Below, in pieces: positions 20,282 through 29,200 of a stretch of DNA of 33,228 bases; position 1 is the stretch's first letter; every line of letters begins with the position of its first letter. The stretch spans positions 1 through 33,228 of the forward strand of contig JAFTEW010000026.1 in the NCBI GenBank assembly GCA_017453485.1. Direction: 5' to 3'. The stretch is from Alphaproteobacteria bacterium (lineage in GTDB: Bacteria; Pseudomonadota; Alphaproteobacteria; CAAHEQ01; UBA3637). A program made the position numbers and the translations under genes. The notes beneath the pieces are model-generated. The model did no database searches and was not told the origin of the DNA. It saw only the letters and a program-made list of their open reading frames with translations.

Positions 20282-22219
20282 TCATAAAGTTTTGACTATA
20301 ATTTTCGTCGGACGAATATAAATCATTCGATTGTCCGGATGATATAAAGGATAGGCATTTCTTTGTCGGGGATTTGGAACCGGCAGAAAACAAATATCCG
20401 CCGACGAACAGGTCGTATCCGAAAACGCGATCTGTTTGCCTTTAATAACAATAGAGTCAGGCAAAAATGGCCGAGGCAATTCGGGCAGGTATTCTTCTCC
20501 ATTTTTTAACAGCCAGATTCTGGCCGTATAATCATTCGGGGATATTTTTAAAAAAGACAAATGTCCGTCGGTTTGACGAATCGCAATTGTTGATCCCTTA
20601 TCTCCGATCATTAAATCGGGCTTTGGCTCAATGACGGCCACAATGATCCCCGTTAAAATTATTGGGATACCCATCCATCGTAAATGTGTTTTCAGCAAAC
20701 ATAATACCATTATGCCGCCAATCATGCATAAGAGTGCTCCTGTGGAAAAAGACGGCACAATGGTTATAGCCTTTGGCCAGTGATCAATCATTTCACAAAC
20801 GGAAATGACATATTCCAGACCCAAGGCGGCCCCTTTGATAAAAATCGCATCACAACCGAACGGCATCAGGACAAGCCCGATAAACAGCATCGGCATAATC
20901 CAGAACGACATTAAAGTGCCGGTCAACACATTTCCGATACAACTGTATAGAGCATATTGATTAAAGTGGTAAATCGTTAAAGGTGTTGTTGCTAATGTTA
21001 TTAAAGCATCAACTAATATAAATCCCAAAATACCCTTCATAAAGCGTCCTGGAAAACCAATCGGTTTATTGGGCCAAATAAAGTGTCTGAGCGGTTGATA
21101 CAATGTTGTCAACACCAGGACGGCCATAAATGATAATTGAAAACCGATATTTAAAATCAACGGCGGATTGACAATCAAAATCAAAAAGGCTGCGATACTG
21201 AGTGATCGAACGGAAATGGCATTCCGGTCAAACATTAAAGCAATCAATACAATCGTCAGCATAACCCAAGAACGAACGGCCGGAATTTGCAATCCCGAAA
21301 TAAAAATATAGGCTGTCGAACAAATAAGAGCCACAATGGCAGCAATTTTTTTTGTTGAAGTGCGCTCAACTATGACCGGGAAAAATGATAAAACAGAACG
21401 AATAAGCAAGAAAACAAAAGCCGCCAATAAACTTAAATGAAAGCCGGATACAGATAACATATGCGTAATGCCGGCCTTTCGGAATAAATGATAGAGTCTT
21501 GGCGAAACGACGCTCTGATCCCCGATGGTTAAAGGGATAGCTATTTGGGCTGTTTCATCCGGAATCAGAGCCCGCAATCGTTCGGCAATTGATGAACGCA
21601 CAGATGCTGATTTTTGTTTCTCCGACGGATGGGTATGCACGGATAGGACCTCCCGTATCTGACCGACGGCACCGATTCCCTCTAAAAACAACCGGTGTCG
21701 CTCATCATAAGAATACGGATAAACAGATGGCATCGGTGGCCTTAAAAATCCCCGAACCGTTATGGTATCTCCTACGGATAAAACAGGTTCTGATTTCGGA
21801 TACGTCAATTTTATTTTTTCGGGGGTGATTTCACCAATCCGATTAAGGAAATGAACGTCCGATACGATTATTTTTTGTGGCTCGGTGGTTAGCGACTTTT
21901 CTGTGATTTTTCCCTTAAAGTCCAAATCATACAGTGGATATGCCAAAGTCGGCGTATGAATGGCCTTTAAATATCCGGTTGTCAGGGTATATCCCCCCAA
22001 CAGAAAAATCAACAACCAGGCTGTTGGTTTAAAACAATGAAAACGTTTGATAATAATTGATATGATGGCGGCTGATAAACCCGTTCCGATGATAAGCCAA
22101 TGGAGCGATACCCCGGAAAGAGCCGTCAAAATCCCCATCATCAACACCGGAACAAACAAATTTGAAAGGTGCTTGTATTCGGATAAAAATAACGACTTCA
22201 TCGGGGAAAAAATAAACAT
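20282..22219 (-). CDS. comEC: ComEC/Rec2 DNA-uptake channel (short form)
   Basis: The ATG overlaps the stop of the upstream lipoprotein gene by one base (TAATG). The 645-residue protein has several membrane helices, an N-terminal OB-like part (DUF4131: FKGKITEKSL, VGDTITVRGFL) and the Competence core with HMLSVSGFHLSLLAA, SGLQIPAVRSWVM, and NPPLILNIGFQLSFMAVL. The C-terminal 100 residues are short and lack the metallo-beta-lactamase motif of the long form, as in many alphaproteobacteria. ComEC carries one DNA strand across the inner membrane. No other competence gene is in the window, though prepilin-like proteins are. Confidence 0.93.
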   Translation of the reverse strand: MFIFSPMKSLFLSEYKHLSNLFVPVLMMGILTALSGVSLHWLIIGTGLSAAIISIIIKRFHCFKPTAWLLIFLLGGYTLTTGYLKAIHTPTLAYPLYDLDFKGKITEKSLTTEPQKIIVSDVHFLNRIGEITPEKIKLTYPKSEPVLSVGDTITVRGFLRPPMPSVYPYSYDERHRLFLEGIGAVGQIREVLSVHTHPSEKQKSASVRSSIAERLRALIPDETAQIAIPLTIGDQSVVSPRLYHLFRKAGITHMLSVSGFHLSLLAAFVFLLIRSVLSFFPVIVERTSTKKIAAIVALICSTAYIFISGLQIPAVRSWVMLTIVLIALMFDRNAISVRSLSIAAFLILIVNPPLILNIGFQLSFMAVLVLTTLYQPLRHFIWPNKPIGFPGRFMKGILGFILVDALITLATTPLTIYHFNQYALYSCIGNVLTGTLMSFWIMPMLFIGLVLMPFGCDAIFIKGAALGLEYVISVCEMIDHWPKAITIVPSFSTGALLCMIGGIMVLCLLKTHLRWMGIPIILTGIIVAVIEPKPDLMIGDKGSTIAIRQTDGHLSFLKISPNDYTARIWLLKNGEEYLPELPRPFLPDSIVIKGKQIAFSDTTCSSADICFLPVPNPRQRNAYPLYHPDNRMIYIRPTKIIVKTL

Positions 22220-22770
22220 TATAATTGCAGACTCGGTGGCATATCCGTTTGAATTTTATCAACGGTTTTTTGAATCATGGCATTTATCATTTTTTGCCAC
22301 GCATCTTCCTTTTCCGCTAAGGAACTGCGCCGGGGAAGGGCTTGTTTTTCCCATCCGATGATTTGCTGTGTTTCTACCGGATATCCCGATCGGTTGTATC
22401 GGACAATTACCTCATATTCCAGCAAGTATTCCACGTTGTCCAGAATATACCAATGTTCTGATTTTTGCGTTTTCTGCGTTAAGGATGCTGTTTGAACGGT
22501 TACGGAAAAACTATTTCCGGATTGATCCCGGGCCGCTTGAAACCGGTTCATCAGGGCTTCTTTTAAAGCCTTGGCCGGTGCAATCGGAATCCGTGTTTCC
22601 AGATGTGGTAAATCGGGATATCGGATTGTTTGATCAGAAACTTCAACCACATCGGCGGCCAGGTAAATCGGTTCTTCCTGACGATAATCAATAACCGTAA
22701 AAGGCTCTGTCAAAGGTGCTCGACAGGCGGCTAATCCCAAGCAACAGGCCAAACACAATTTTTTAATCAC
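22219..22770 (-). CDS. Lipoprotein of unknown function (183 aa)
   Basis: The start is a GTG at 22770 with GGGAG 7 bases upstream, overlapping the end of the nucleotidyltransferase gene by 8 bases. Residues 1-15 are a lipoprotein signal with lipobox LAAC (Cys 16). The rest is a soluble alpha/beta domain (ADVVEVSDQTIRYPDLP, then NVEYLLEYEVIVRYN and GWEKQALPRRSSLAEKE) with no motif I recognise. In the operon it is preceded by lgt, whose product makes lipoproteins. Confidence 0.8.
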   Translation of the reverse strand: MIKKLCLACCLGLAACRAPLTEPFTVIDYRQEEPIYLAADVVEVSDQTIRYPDLPHLETRIPIAPAKALKEALMNRFQAARDQSGNSFSVTVQTASLTQKTQKSEHWYILDNVEYLLEYEVIVRYNRSGYPVETQQIIGWEKQALPRRSSLAEKEDAWQKMINAMIQKTVDKIQTDMPPSLQL

Positions 22771-23677
22771 AGATCAACTCCCGAACCAATTTTTTATTAT
22801 CTTCCCTAAAACGCGATAATGTCAGTAAAGCCCTGATTTGTGCCTGTTCATACAGGGGCAGGGTGCCAGTATCCAACAACAAATCTTCCGGTGATTTTAA
22901 AAACATTTTTAAAGGCCAATTCCCGGCCGGATTGGTATCCAAAAATTGATTGATACCGTCCGTATAGACCCATTCCGGCATCGGTAAATTTTTCGGTAAT
23001 TGACCCGTTTGCTCATAAGTATCAACTTGTCCTTCAATAAAATCCAATACGGTTTTTGGGACAATAATCGGAGAATATCCGGCAATATGATTATAGAAAA
23101 CTTTTGGTTTTTCAATCAAACGATTATTGTGAATAATGGCATTGTTGCTGACATTTTCTTTTTCCACACCGGTTAACAGGATTTGGCAATCATCCAGTAA
23201 AAAAGAATCTACCATTTTTTTTAAATGTGAATTGTTCGGATCGGCCGATACAATAATGTCATCTGGAAAAATCATGGCTCCATGCCGATTATGGGATACC
23301 CGATGCGCCAATCCTAAAACATGTGCCGTGCCAATCGGTTTGTCCTGAATGACGAATTTCAGATCAATATCATCAGGCAAAAACGTTTCAGCCAAAGCAT
23401 CGGCAATAGCTATTCGTCCCTGAACCCGCAATTTATCTTCAATTGACTTATCGGTGGCCAGGGCCTCCCGAAATAAATCAACAGTTATTTGATTGGAACA
23501 CACAATCGTTATGTGCCGTCCCCCTATGCGGATAATATCCTGTAAAACGAAGTCAATCAATCGTCCGTCCCCGAAAGGCAATAAACTTTTATGGGCAACG
23601 CTTTTAGAATGGGGATAGTTGCGAGTGCTTTTCCCGCCGCAGGGAATGATAAATTCAATATCATTGACGGATGCCAT
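22763..23677 (-). CDS. NDP-sugar pyrophosphorylase-like nucleotidyltransferase (304 aa)
   Basis: AAGGAGG precedes the ATG at 23677, inside the last codons of pgeF. The fold is that of sugar-1-phosphate nucleotidyltransferases: IPCGGKSTR (the GGxGTR loop, with Ser for the second Gly), HKSLLPFGDGRLIDFVL (K and the sugar-phosphate side), IQDKPIGTAHVLGLA, and IFPDDIIVS with the metal Asp pair. A late GYSPIIVP and a helical C-terminus follow. It probably activates a hexose-1-phosphate with UTP or dTTP for envelope glycans. The changed loop leaves the nucleotide uncertain. Confidence 0.85.
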   Translation of the reverse strand: MASVNDIEFIIPCGGKSTRNYPHSKSVAHKSLLPFGDGRLIDFVLQDIIRIGGRHITIVCSNQITVDLFREALATDKSIEDKLRVQGRIAIADALAETFLPDDIDLKFVIQDKPIGTAHVLGLAHRVSHNRHGAMIFPDDIIVSADPNNSHLKKMVDSFLLDDCQILLTGVEKENVSNNAIIHNNRLIEKPKVFYNHIAGYSPIIVPKTVLDFIEGQVDTYEQTGQLPKNLPMPEWVYTDGINQFLDTNPAGNWPLKMFLKSPEDLLLDTGTLPLYEQAQIRALLTLSRFREDNKKLVRELICD

Positions 23678-24287
23678 TTGAACCTCCTTTAATCATAATA
23701 GAACTGAATTGCCGAATCTTTGTTTTATCCCGACGAAAACTGTTATACGCTGGATTTGAATACGTATCATCACCGATTGATTCAATGGTTGAAACGCCGG
23801 ATCGCTTTAACCGATGGATAACATAGGCATCAAAATCAAAGAAAATTTTGCCATTTTCTTCTGTAAAAAAATGATTTTCCGTAGTGGGAAACAGGGCTTT
23901 AATATCCGGTCCGATTTCAAAACTTTGAATTTGAATATGGGGACCGATTCCGGCTCGTATGGTTGATAAATTCGCTCCATGGCGCACCATTTGCAGAACA
24001 GTATTTTCAATAATGCCTTGGAAAGCGCCACGCCATCCGGCATGAATAGCGGCTATCATGCGGGTTGTCGGGTCCGCCAATAATACGGGTGCACAATCGG
24101 CCGTCTTAATCGTTAAATTTAATCCCGGAGTTTTTGTAATCAATGCGTCCACGGATAAATTATCCTGTTTGTCGGTTATAAAAACAGCATCAACAGAGTG
24201 AACCTGATTCATTAAAATAGGATTCATAACCGTTTTTGAATCATGGGCATCATAGAACCCGTGTGTGATAAAATCAAGCTCAGCCAA
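23661..24287 (-). CDS. pgeF: PgeF/YfiH-type Cys-His laccase-domain protein
   Basis: The start is probably the TTG at 24287, 14 bases after the DUF2062 stop; no strong ribosome site is seen. The 208 residues carry the family sites: NQVHS (His 30), TADCAPVLL (Cys 65), AIHAGWRG (His 82) and IGPHIQIQSFEIG, then SFRRDK. Relatives include the peptidoglycan editing factor PgeF, which removes wrongly placed L-Ser/Gly muropeptides, and purine nucleoside phosphorylases. The protein is shorter than usual: the N-terminal loop with TRxGGVS is missing (ITHGFYDAHDS stands there). Confidence 0.88.
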   Translation of the reverse strand: MAELDFITHGFYDAHDSKTVMNPILMNQVHSVDAVFITDKQDNLSVDALITKTPGLNLTIKTADCAPVLLADPTTRMIAAIHAGWRGAFQGIIENTVLQMVRHGANLSTIRAGIGPHIQIQSFEIGPDIKALFPTTENHFFTEENGKIFFDFDAYVIHRLKRSGVSTIESIGDDTYSNPAYNSFRRDKTKIRQFSSIMIKGGSNGIRQ

Positions 24288-24301
24288 ATCGGATGTTTGT
24301 T

Positions 24302-24871
24302 TCAGTCTTTTCCTTCCCGTAATAATTGTTTTTTTAATTTGCGCTCGGCCCGTTTTCTTTCAAATCGTAATGTCATATAGTATCCGCCGACGGAAAAAAC
24401 GATCAACCACGGCAAACAGCCTAATGCCATGGATACACCCCAATCTTGTAACAATAACTTGAAAAACAAAACCCATTCATCAATAAAATCTAAATCACTC
24501 ATAAATGTGTCACGAATAATACCGGCCAGGTTATCATAACCGCTGATGGAATCAAATTTAAAGCGTAAAATTTGCCCCGTCACATAAAAAATATAATAGG
24601 CCGGAATCATCGTGAAAACATTTGTGACCCACGTCCAGGCAATCCCCAATGTCAGCGAGAAATTCCATTTGAATAATTTTTTTGCAGCTAACCAGGTCAT
24701 AAAAACAGCCCACATTTGAATACCGACCAAAGGTGTCATCGCCCAAGCCAATCCGACGGCAACCCCACGGGCTTTATATTCCGGCGGATGCGGAGAACGC
24801 AGGAGTGGCACAATCAGTTTCAAACGAAGAAGACGCTTACATTTTTCCCACAGTGAACAGTTTTTTTTCAT
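24302..24871 (-). CDS. DUF2062 membrane protein (189 aa)
   Basis: The open frame extends into lgt, but GGAGAAATTAAATCA before the ATG at 24871 and the ATGA overlap with the lgt stop fix the start. A basic start (KCKRLLRLK) leads to the DUF2062 core: SPHPPEYKARGVAVGLAWAMTPLVGIQM, then two or three membrane helices and a basic C-terminal tail (RKRAERKLKKQLL). The function of the family is not known. Confidence 0.88.
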   Translation of the reverse strand: MKKNCSLWEKCKRLLRLKLIVPLLRSPHPPEYKARGVAVGLAWAMTPLVGIQMWAVFMTWLAAKKLFKWNFSLTLGIAWTWVTNVFTMIPAYYIFYVTGQILRFKFDSISGYDNLAGIIRDTFMSDLDFIDEWVLFFKLLLQDWGVSMALGCLPWLIVFSVGGYYMTLRFERKRAERKLKKQLLREGKD

Positions 24872-25698
24872 TGATTTAATTTCTCCGCTTTTTTCAGGAC
24901 TGTTGCCGGCCGACTTCTTAAAATAATCAGTAATCCGAACAAAACCATTGGCACACATAGAATCTGTCCCATGGATAGATTTTGGATAATAAAGCCCAAA
25001 TGTGCATCCGGTTCCCGAAAGAACTCTAATCCGAAGCGAAAAACGCCATAGAAGACAAAGAACAGACCGGTAATAAATCCGGTTCGCTTTTGATATTTCG
25101 GAACACACCACCACAATAAATTCAAAATCGTAAATAGAATGATACCTTCAAAGCAGGCTTCATACAATTGACTGGGATGCCGGGGTTCGGGGCCGCCTCC
25201 TGGGAACACCATCACCCATGGGACAGTATGGCTGATTCTGCCATATAACTCACCATTAATAAAATTGGCGAGCCGTCCCAAAAACAGACCGACCGGGGCA
25301 ACACAGGCGATAATATCTCCCATAGCGAACAGGGGGACGCGTTTACGATATGAGAATAAAACTAAGGCAAAAATGACTCCCAGCAATCCGCCATGAAAGG
25401 ACATCCCTCCCTCCCACAAAGCAAAAATTTGTAAAGGATATTCCAAAAAATAGCGCAGGTTATAGAACAGGACGTATCCCAATCGTCCGCCAATGATAAT
25501 GCCAAAAGTTGCCCAAATCAGGAAATCGTCAATTTTTAAAACGGTGAATTGACTGTGTGATTTGACGGACATTTTGCGTGCCAAAAACCAGGAAATAATT
25601 AAACCGAAAATATATGCCAGGGAATACCAACGAATATCAATAATTCCCAAATGAACGGCCACCGGATCAATATCGGGGAACGGAATACCGGAATACAT
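24868..25698 (-). CDS. lgt: Prolipoprotein diacylglyceryl transferase Lgt
   Basis: AAAGGAGAATT before the ATG at 25698 sets the start (MYSGIPFPDID); ten upstream codons in frame have none. The 276-residue protein has seven membrane helices and the Lgt marks: RWYSLAYIFG, GGRLGYVLFYN, GGMSFHGG, GRLANFINGELYGR (the signature with the key Arg) and PRHPSQLYEA. It moves diacylglyceryl from phosphatidylglycerol to the lipobox Cys of prelipoproteins; BamB, the MORN protein and the 183-aa lipoprotein in this window are likely clients. It is the first gene of a seven-gene leftward operon with overlaps or short gaps throughout. Confidence 0.97.
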   Translation of the reverse strand: MYSGIPFPDIDPVAVHLGIIDIRWYSLAYIFGLIISWFLARKMSVKSHSQFTVLKIDDFLIWATFGIIIGGRLGYVLFYNLRYFLEYPLQIFALWEGGMSFHGGLLGVIFALVLFSYRKRVPLFAMGDIIACVAPVGLFLGRLANFINGELYGRISHTVPWVMVFPGGGPEPRHPSQLYEACFEGIILFTILNLLWWCVPKYQKRTGFITGLFFVFYGVFRFGLEFFREPDAHLGFIIQNLSMGQILCVPMVLFGLLIILRSRPATVLKKAEKLNQ

Positions 25699-25727
25699 AA
25701 TTCTCCTTTCAAAATCTCTTTGGCACA

Positions 25728-25756
25728 AGGCTACGGGATTTTGATGAAAAAGTCAA
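25728..25756 (-). promoter_or_regulatory. Probable promoter of the lgt-comEC operon
   Basis: On the minus strand, TTGACT (25756-25751), 17 bases, TAGCCT (25733-25728). The -10 is weak, but spacing and place (30 bases before the lgt start) fit. Confidence 0.5.
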
Positions 25757-25772
25757 TCCCCCAAAGGTGGAA

Positions 25773-26117
25773 TTATTGAATCAATTTGATGGTGTTGACA
25801 TCAACTTCGGTGGAATGCCAATCCTTATCAATTTCCCCGTGGATGCGAACAATGTTTGACGGGCCGACATCCACGCCATTCCAATCTTTATCGTCAATTT
25901 CAACGGTTATTTTACCGGTTGAATCTGTAAAAAGATACTTGTCTTTGCGGATATGTTGTTGAATATGTCCTTGCAGGACAACGGGTGAATCATCCCGCAT
26001 TTTTAAGGCTTCCGAAACGGTAGAGACTGTGTTTTCCTGATTATTGATAAATGCCGCTAAAGAGCTTCCTGTAAAAATGATGATGCCAAGGCCGGCTAAT
26101 CTCTGTTCTATGGTCAT
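25773..26117 (-). CDS. YgiW/YdeI-type OB-fold (BOF) stress protein
   Basis: TAGGAGGATATT precedes the ATG at 26117. The 114 residues start with a signal-like hydrophobic stretch (LAGLGIIIFTGSSLAAF), then the BOF core: VSEALKMRDDSPVVLQGHIQQHIRKDKYLFTD, ITVEIDDKDWNGVDVGP and VRIHGEIDKDW. Relatives are periplasmic OB-fold proteins linked with tolerance of peroxide or cationic peptides. It is a single gene between lgt and glyS. Confidence 0.9.
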   Translation of the reverse strand: MTIEQRLAGLGIIIFTGSSLAAFINNQENTVSTVSEALKMRDDSPVVLQGHIQQHIRKDKYLFTDSTGKITVEIDDKDWNGVDVGPSNIVRIHGEIDKDWHSTEVDVNTIKLIQ

Positions 26118-26130
26118 AATATCCTCCTAA

Positions 26131-26164
26131 TATAAAAACACCTTCCATAAAGGAACGAAAGGTG
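26131..26164 (-). terminator. Terminator after glyS
   Basis: On the minus strand CACCTT (26164-26159) pairs with AAGGTG (26144-26139) and is followed by TTTTTAT. It begins 33 bases after the glyS stop and overlaps the promoter of the YgiW-type gene. Confidence 0.75.
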
Positions 26165-26174
26165 CTTTTGTCAA
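26146..26174 (-). promoter_or_regulatory. Possible promoter of the YgiW-type gene
   Basis: On the minus strand, TTGACA (26174-26169), 17 bases, TTTATG (26151-26146). The -10 is poor, and the element lies inside the glyS terminator. Confidence 0.4.
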
Positions 26175-26196
26175 TAGGAAATAAAACGAACGGCTG

Positions 26197-27564
26197 TTAT
26201 TTTAAAAAGAAGTCTTTTAAATAGGCCGGTAAATCAGCAACGGCAATTCGTTCTTGTGCCATTGTGTCCCGATTGCGAATCGTAACGGTTTCCGGTTGTT
26301 TTTCAATGCTTTCAAAATCAACCGTGACACACAAAGGCGTTCCGATTTCATCATGCCGACGATAGGCCTTTCCGATGTTACCGGAATCTTCCAGCATGAC
26401 TCGACCAATTCCTGTTTTCAACAAGTCGGTTTTGATTTGATGGGCCAATTTCATAATATCCGGATTATTGCGTTTCAACGGGATAACCGCCACTTTGACC
26501 GGGGCCAAATGTTTCTTTAACCTTAAAACGGTTCGTGTTTCCCCATTGGGTAGTTGTTCTTCGGTATAAGCTTCCGTCAGGACCGCCAATACCCCCCGAT
26601 CCACACCGGCCGACGGTTCAATCACAAAAGGCACATACCACTTCTTTTCCGCATCATCAAACAAGGCTAATTTTGCAGATGAATCAATGTTTTTATTGAC
26701 CTTGGCTGATAAGTTCAATTCATCCTGATAGCGGGTATGGTTACCCAAATCAAAATCCTGACGATCGGCAATGCCTTCCAGTTCCTCGGTTCCATGGGGA
26801 AATTGATATTCCAAATCATAGGTGGCCTTGGAATAGTGTGCCAAATCCTCTTTCGGCACCGTCAGGATGTGCATCTTGGATAAGTCAAGCCCTTGTTCTT
26901 CCCACCATTTCAGGCGGCTTTCTTTCCATGTTTCCAGCCATTCCATATCTGTGCCGGGCTTTACAAAAAATTCCAATTCCATCTGTTCAAATTCACGAAC
27001 CCGGAAAATAAAATTACGGGGCGTGATTTCGTTTCGGAAAGATTTACCGATTTGTGCGATGCCGAACGGAGCCTTACGGGACGTGGCATCAACCACATTT
27101 TTGAATTGTGTGAAAATAGCCTGTGCTGTTTCCGGGCGCAGGTAGGCAAAGTTTCCGGAATCTTCCACCGGTCCGACGGCTGTCTTAAACATCAGGTTAA
27201 ACATTCGTGGTTCTGTCAGGTCCGTTGACAAGCAATTTTGACACTTGCAGTCCTTAACATGGTCTGCCCGGAAACGATTTTTACATTTTTTACAATCCTG
27301 TAACGGATCGGTAAAAGTATCCTCATGTCCCGAATAATGTAATACTTTTTGGTGTGTCAAAATACTGGCATCTAAGCCTTCCACGTCGTCCCGTTCATAC
27401 ACCATCGCCCGCCACCAGGCTGCTTTCAGGTTGTTTTTCAGTTCCACACCTAACGGGCCGTAATCATAGACACCCTGTAATCCACCGTAGATATCGGCAC
27501 TTTGAAAAATAAATCCCCGCCGCTTGCATAGGGAAACCAGTTGTTCCATTGATGTGGCTGACAT
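26197..27564 (-). CDS. glyS: Glycyl-tRNA synthetase, single-chain (dimeric) type
   Basis: AAAGGAGTTAAGAT precedes the ATG at 27564. The 455-residue protein is the alpha2 form of Gly[20 protein letters not shown] at the start, a zinc knuckle (CKKCKNRF...CKCQNC), [10 protein letters not shown] (motif 2 region), [22 protein letters not shown], and motif 3 [14 protein letters not shown], then an anticodon-binding domain (PVKVAVIPL to the end). It charges tRNA-Gly. Most alphaproteobacteria use the unrelated four-chain glyQ/glyS enzyme, so this type is notable. It stands alone with its own promoter and terminator. Confidence 0.96.
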   Translation of the reverse strand: MSATSMEQLVSLCKRRGFIFQSADIYGGLQGVYDYGPLGVELKNNLKAAWWRAMVYERDDVEGLDASILTHQKVLHYSGHEDTFTDPLQDCKKCKNRFRADHVKDCKCQNCLSTDLTEPRMFNLMFKTAVGPVEDSGNFAYLRPETAQAIFTQFKNVVDATSRKAPFGIAQIGKSFRNEITPRNFIFRVREFEQMELEFFVKPGTDMEWLETWKESRLKWWEEQGLDLSKMHILTVPKEDLAHYSKATYDLEYQFPHGTEELEGIADRQDFDLGNHTRYQDELNLSAKVNKNIDSSAKLALFDDAEKKWYVPFVIEPSAGVDRGVLAVLTEAYTEEQLPNGETRTVLRLKKHLAPVKVAVIPLKRNNPDIMKLAHQIKTDLLKTGIGRVMLEDSGNIGKAYRRHDEIGTPLCVTVDFESIEKQPETVTIRNRDTMAQERIAVADLPAYLKDFFLK

Positions 27565-27593
27565 ATCTTAACTCCTTTTTAAAATTTTTCGGT

Positions 27594-27622
27594 ATGTTAG
27601 CCGATTTGCCCCGAAAAGTCAA
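27594..27622 (-). promoter_or_regulatory. Promoter of glyS
   Basis: On the minus strand, TTGACT (27622-27617), 17 bases, TAACAT (27599-27594), 30 bases before the start. No T-box or other leader structure is visible. Confidence 0.6.
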
Positions 27623-27667
27623 GGGGACAACAGAAAAAAATGTTTTGATTGTGTGAGAAACGAAATC

Positions 27668-27691
27668 AATAAAAAAGGGGGGTTATCCCCC
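27668..27691 (-). terminator. Orphan leftward terminator-like hairpin
   Basis: On the minus strand GGGGG (27691-27687), loop ATAA, CCCCCC (27682-27677), then TTTTTT. No leftward gene lies upstream of it, since the next gene runs rightward. The 283-base gap between glyS and the efflux operon holds this hairpin, the two promoters, and an AT-rich stretch with no convincing gene. Confidence 0.55.
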
Positions 27692-27790
27692 AAATTTCAG
27701 TTTGAAGCTGTATTTTTATAATATGATGAAAAATAATAAAAAAATTATGTTGTATCTGGTGCCTTATATGAAAAAAAATTAAAATTTTTC

Positions 27791-27819
27791 TTGATTTTTT
27801 TATTAAAATCATGTATAAT
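27791..27819 (+). promoter_or_regulatory. Promoter of the RND efflux operon
   Basis: TTGATT (27791-27796), 17 bases, TATAAT (27814-27819), about 28 bases before the first start. No operator palindrome or adjacent regulator gene is seen. Confidence 0.85.
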
Positions 27820-27847
27820 GCGCCCCATTGTTTTTGAAAGGAATCCC

Positions 27848-29185
27848 ATGAAAAAAACACTATTTTTATTGGTTTTATCGTTATTTTCCCTATCGGCCCG
27901 GGCCGAATTTGATCCGTTATCTGTTTACAGTTTGGAACCGCCAGAAAATTGTATTGAAGCTGATTTAAACGGTCCCTTATCTTTATCTGATCTGGTGCAA
28001 ATCGGTATTTGTACCAATCCGGCTCTAAACCGGGACTATATGTCTGTTCGTTCAACCGAAGCCGGCCTGGGTCAGGCTCGTTCACAATACCTGCCAACCA
28101 TTACGGCCGAAGGAGAAGCCGGCATCCAAAACACAAAAATTGAAGGACAAAGCCATAAACAGGACGAACCATATAGTGCTAATTTGGCGATTTCCTGGTT
28201 GTTGTTTGATTTCGGTGGGCGGTCGGCCCGTGTCAATACGACAAAGGCTTACTTGGAAAGTGAATCATGGACATACAATGCCAATTTACAGCAAACGGTA
28301 TTATCCATTCATCAGGCTTACTTGAATTTATTGGGAAATAAAGAATTATTAAAAAGCACGGAGGTCAGTGAAAAATCGTTTAAAAAGGCCTTTGATGAAG
28401 CCAAACGGAAATATGATTTGGGTATGGTTTCTTTAAGTGATAAATTACAGGCTCAAACAAGTTATGAACAAGCCAGTTTGGCCGTTATTTCTGCCCGTAA
28501 TGCCGTAAAGCAAAGTCAAGGTGACTTGGCTGCTTTGCTTAATTTATCGCCGGATGTAGAGTTGCAACTGCAAGACCAGTTTTCCGAAAAAGATTTAACC
28601 GATTTGGCCATCACGGATAATGTGTCTGAATTAATGTTATTAGCCCTGGAACAACGGCCGGAGATTAAAGCCGCCGAGGGAGGAGTCCGCGGGGCGAAGG
28701 AAAATGTATGGGCTGCCAAAACAGAAATGATGCCGTCGGTTGCCGCAGTCGGAAATGTTTCATTCAATGACGGATGGAAAAACGATACTCTGTACCATCG
28801 GGGCTCTGGTATCGGATTAAAGGCATCTATGCCATTATTTACTGGTTTTTCAAATACCTACAAAGTGGCTGAGGCCAAATATCAATATGAACAGGCCCGT
28901 TATTCGGTTGAGGATATTCAAATTAATGTCCGCAACCAAGTTTGGAAAGCCTATCAGGATTATTTAACCGCCAAAGAAGCTTATCAGAAAAGCCTTCAAA
29001 TTTTAAAGTCTGCCGAAGAAAATGAACGGGTGGCTTTCAAGTCCTATAAGGTCGGCAAAAAAGATATGCTTAATCTGTTGACGGCCAATGCCGGTTTGGC
29101 TTCGGCCATGCAGGGAAAGGTGCAGGCTTTTTATAACGTTTTAATCAGCAAAGCTGTCCTCTATCGGGCGGTCGGTCAGTTTTAA
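27848..29185 (+). CDS. TolC-like outer membrane efflux protein
   Basis: GAAAGGAATCCC precedes the ATG at 27848; the longer frame begins inside the promoter. A signal peptide (about 1-20, ending ARA) is followed by two Outer_membrane_efflux repeats: LSLSDLVQIGICTNPAL, the long helices GQARSQYLPTITAEGEAG and LQTAVLSIHQAYL-like coil, ALEQRPEIKAAEGGVRGAKE at the second repeat, and AYQKSLQILKSAEENERVAF. The 445-residue length is typical. It forms the trimeric exit duct for the adaptor and pump encoded next. Confidence 0.94.
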   Translation: MKKTLFLLVLSLFSLSARAEFDPLSVYSLEPPENCIEADLNGPLSLSDLVQIGICTNPALNRDYMSVRSTEAGLGQARSQYLPTITAEGEAGIQNTKIEGQSHKQDEPYSANLAISWLLFDFGGRSARVNTTKAYLESESWTYNANLQQTVLSIHQAYLNLLGNKELLKSTEVSEKSFKKAFDEAKRKYDLGMVSLSDKLQAQTSYEQASLAVISARNAVKQSQGDLAALLNLSPDVELQLQDQFSEKDLTDLAITDNVSELMLLALEQRPEIKAAEGGVRGAKENVWAAKTEMMPSVAAVGNVSFNDGWKNDTLYHRGSGIGLKASMPLFTGFSNTYKVAEAKYQYEQARYSVEDIQINVRNQVWKAYQDYLTAKEAYQKSLQILKSAEENERVAFKSYKVGKKDMLNLLTANAGLASAMQGKVQAFYNVLISKAVLYRAVGQF

Positions 29186-29200
29186 GGAAAGGAATAAAAA

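Noticed and set aside
27717-27783. 19-residue peptide MMKNNKKIMLYLVPYMKKN on the plus strand
   Set aside because: There is no ribosome site and the region is very AT-rich, so a chance frame is more likely.
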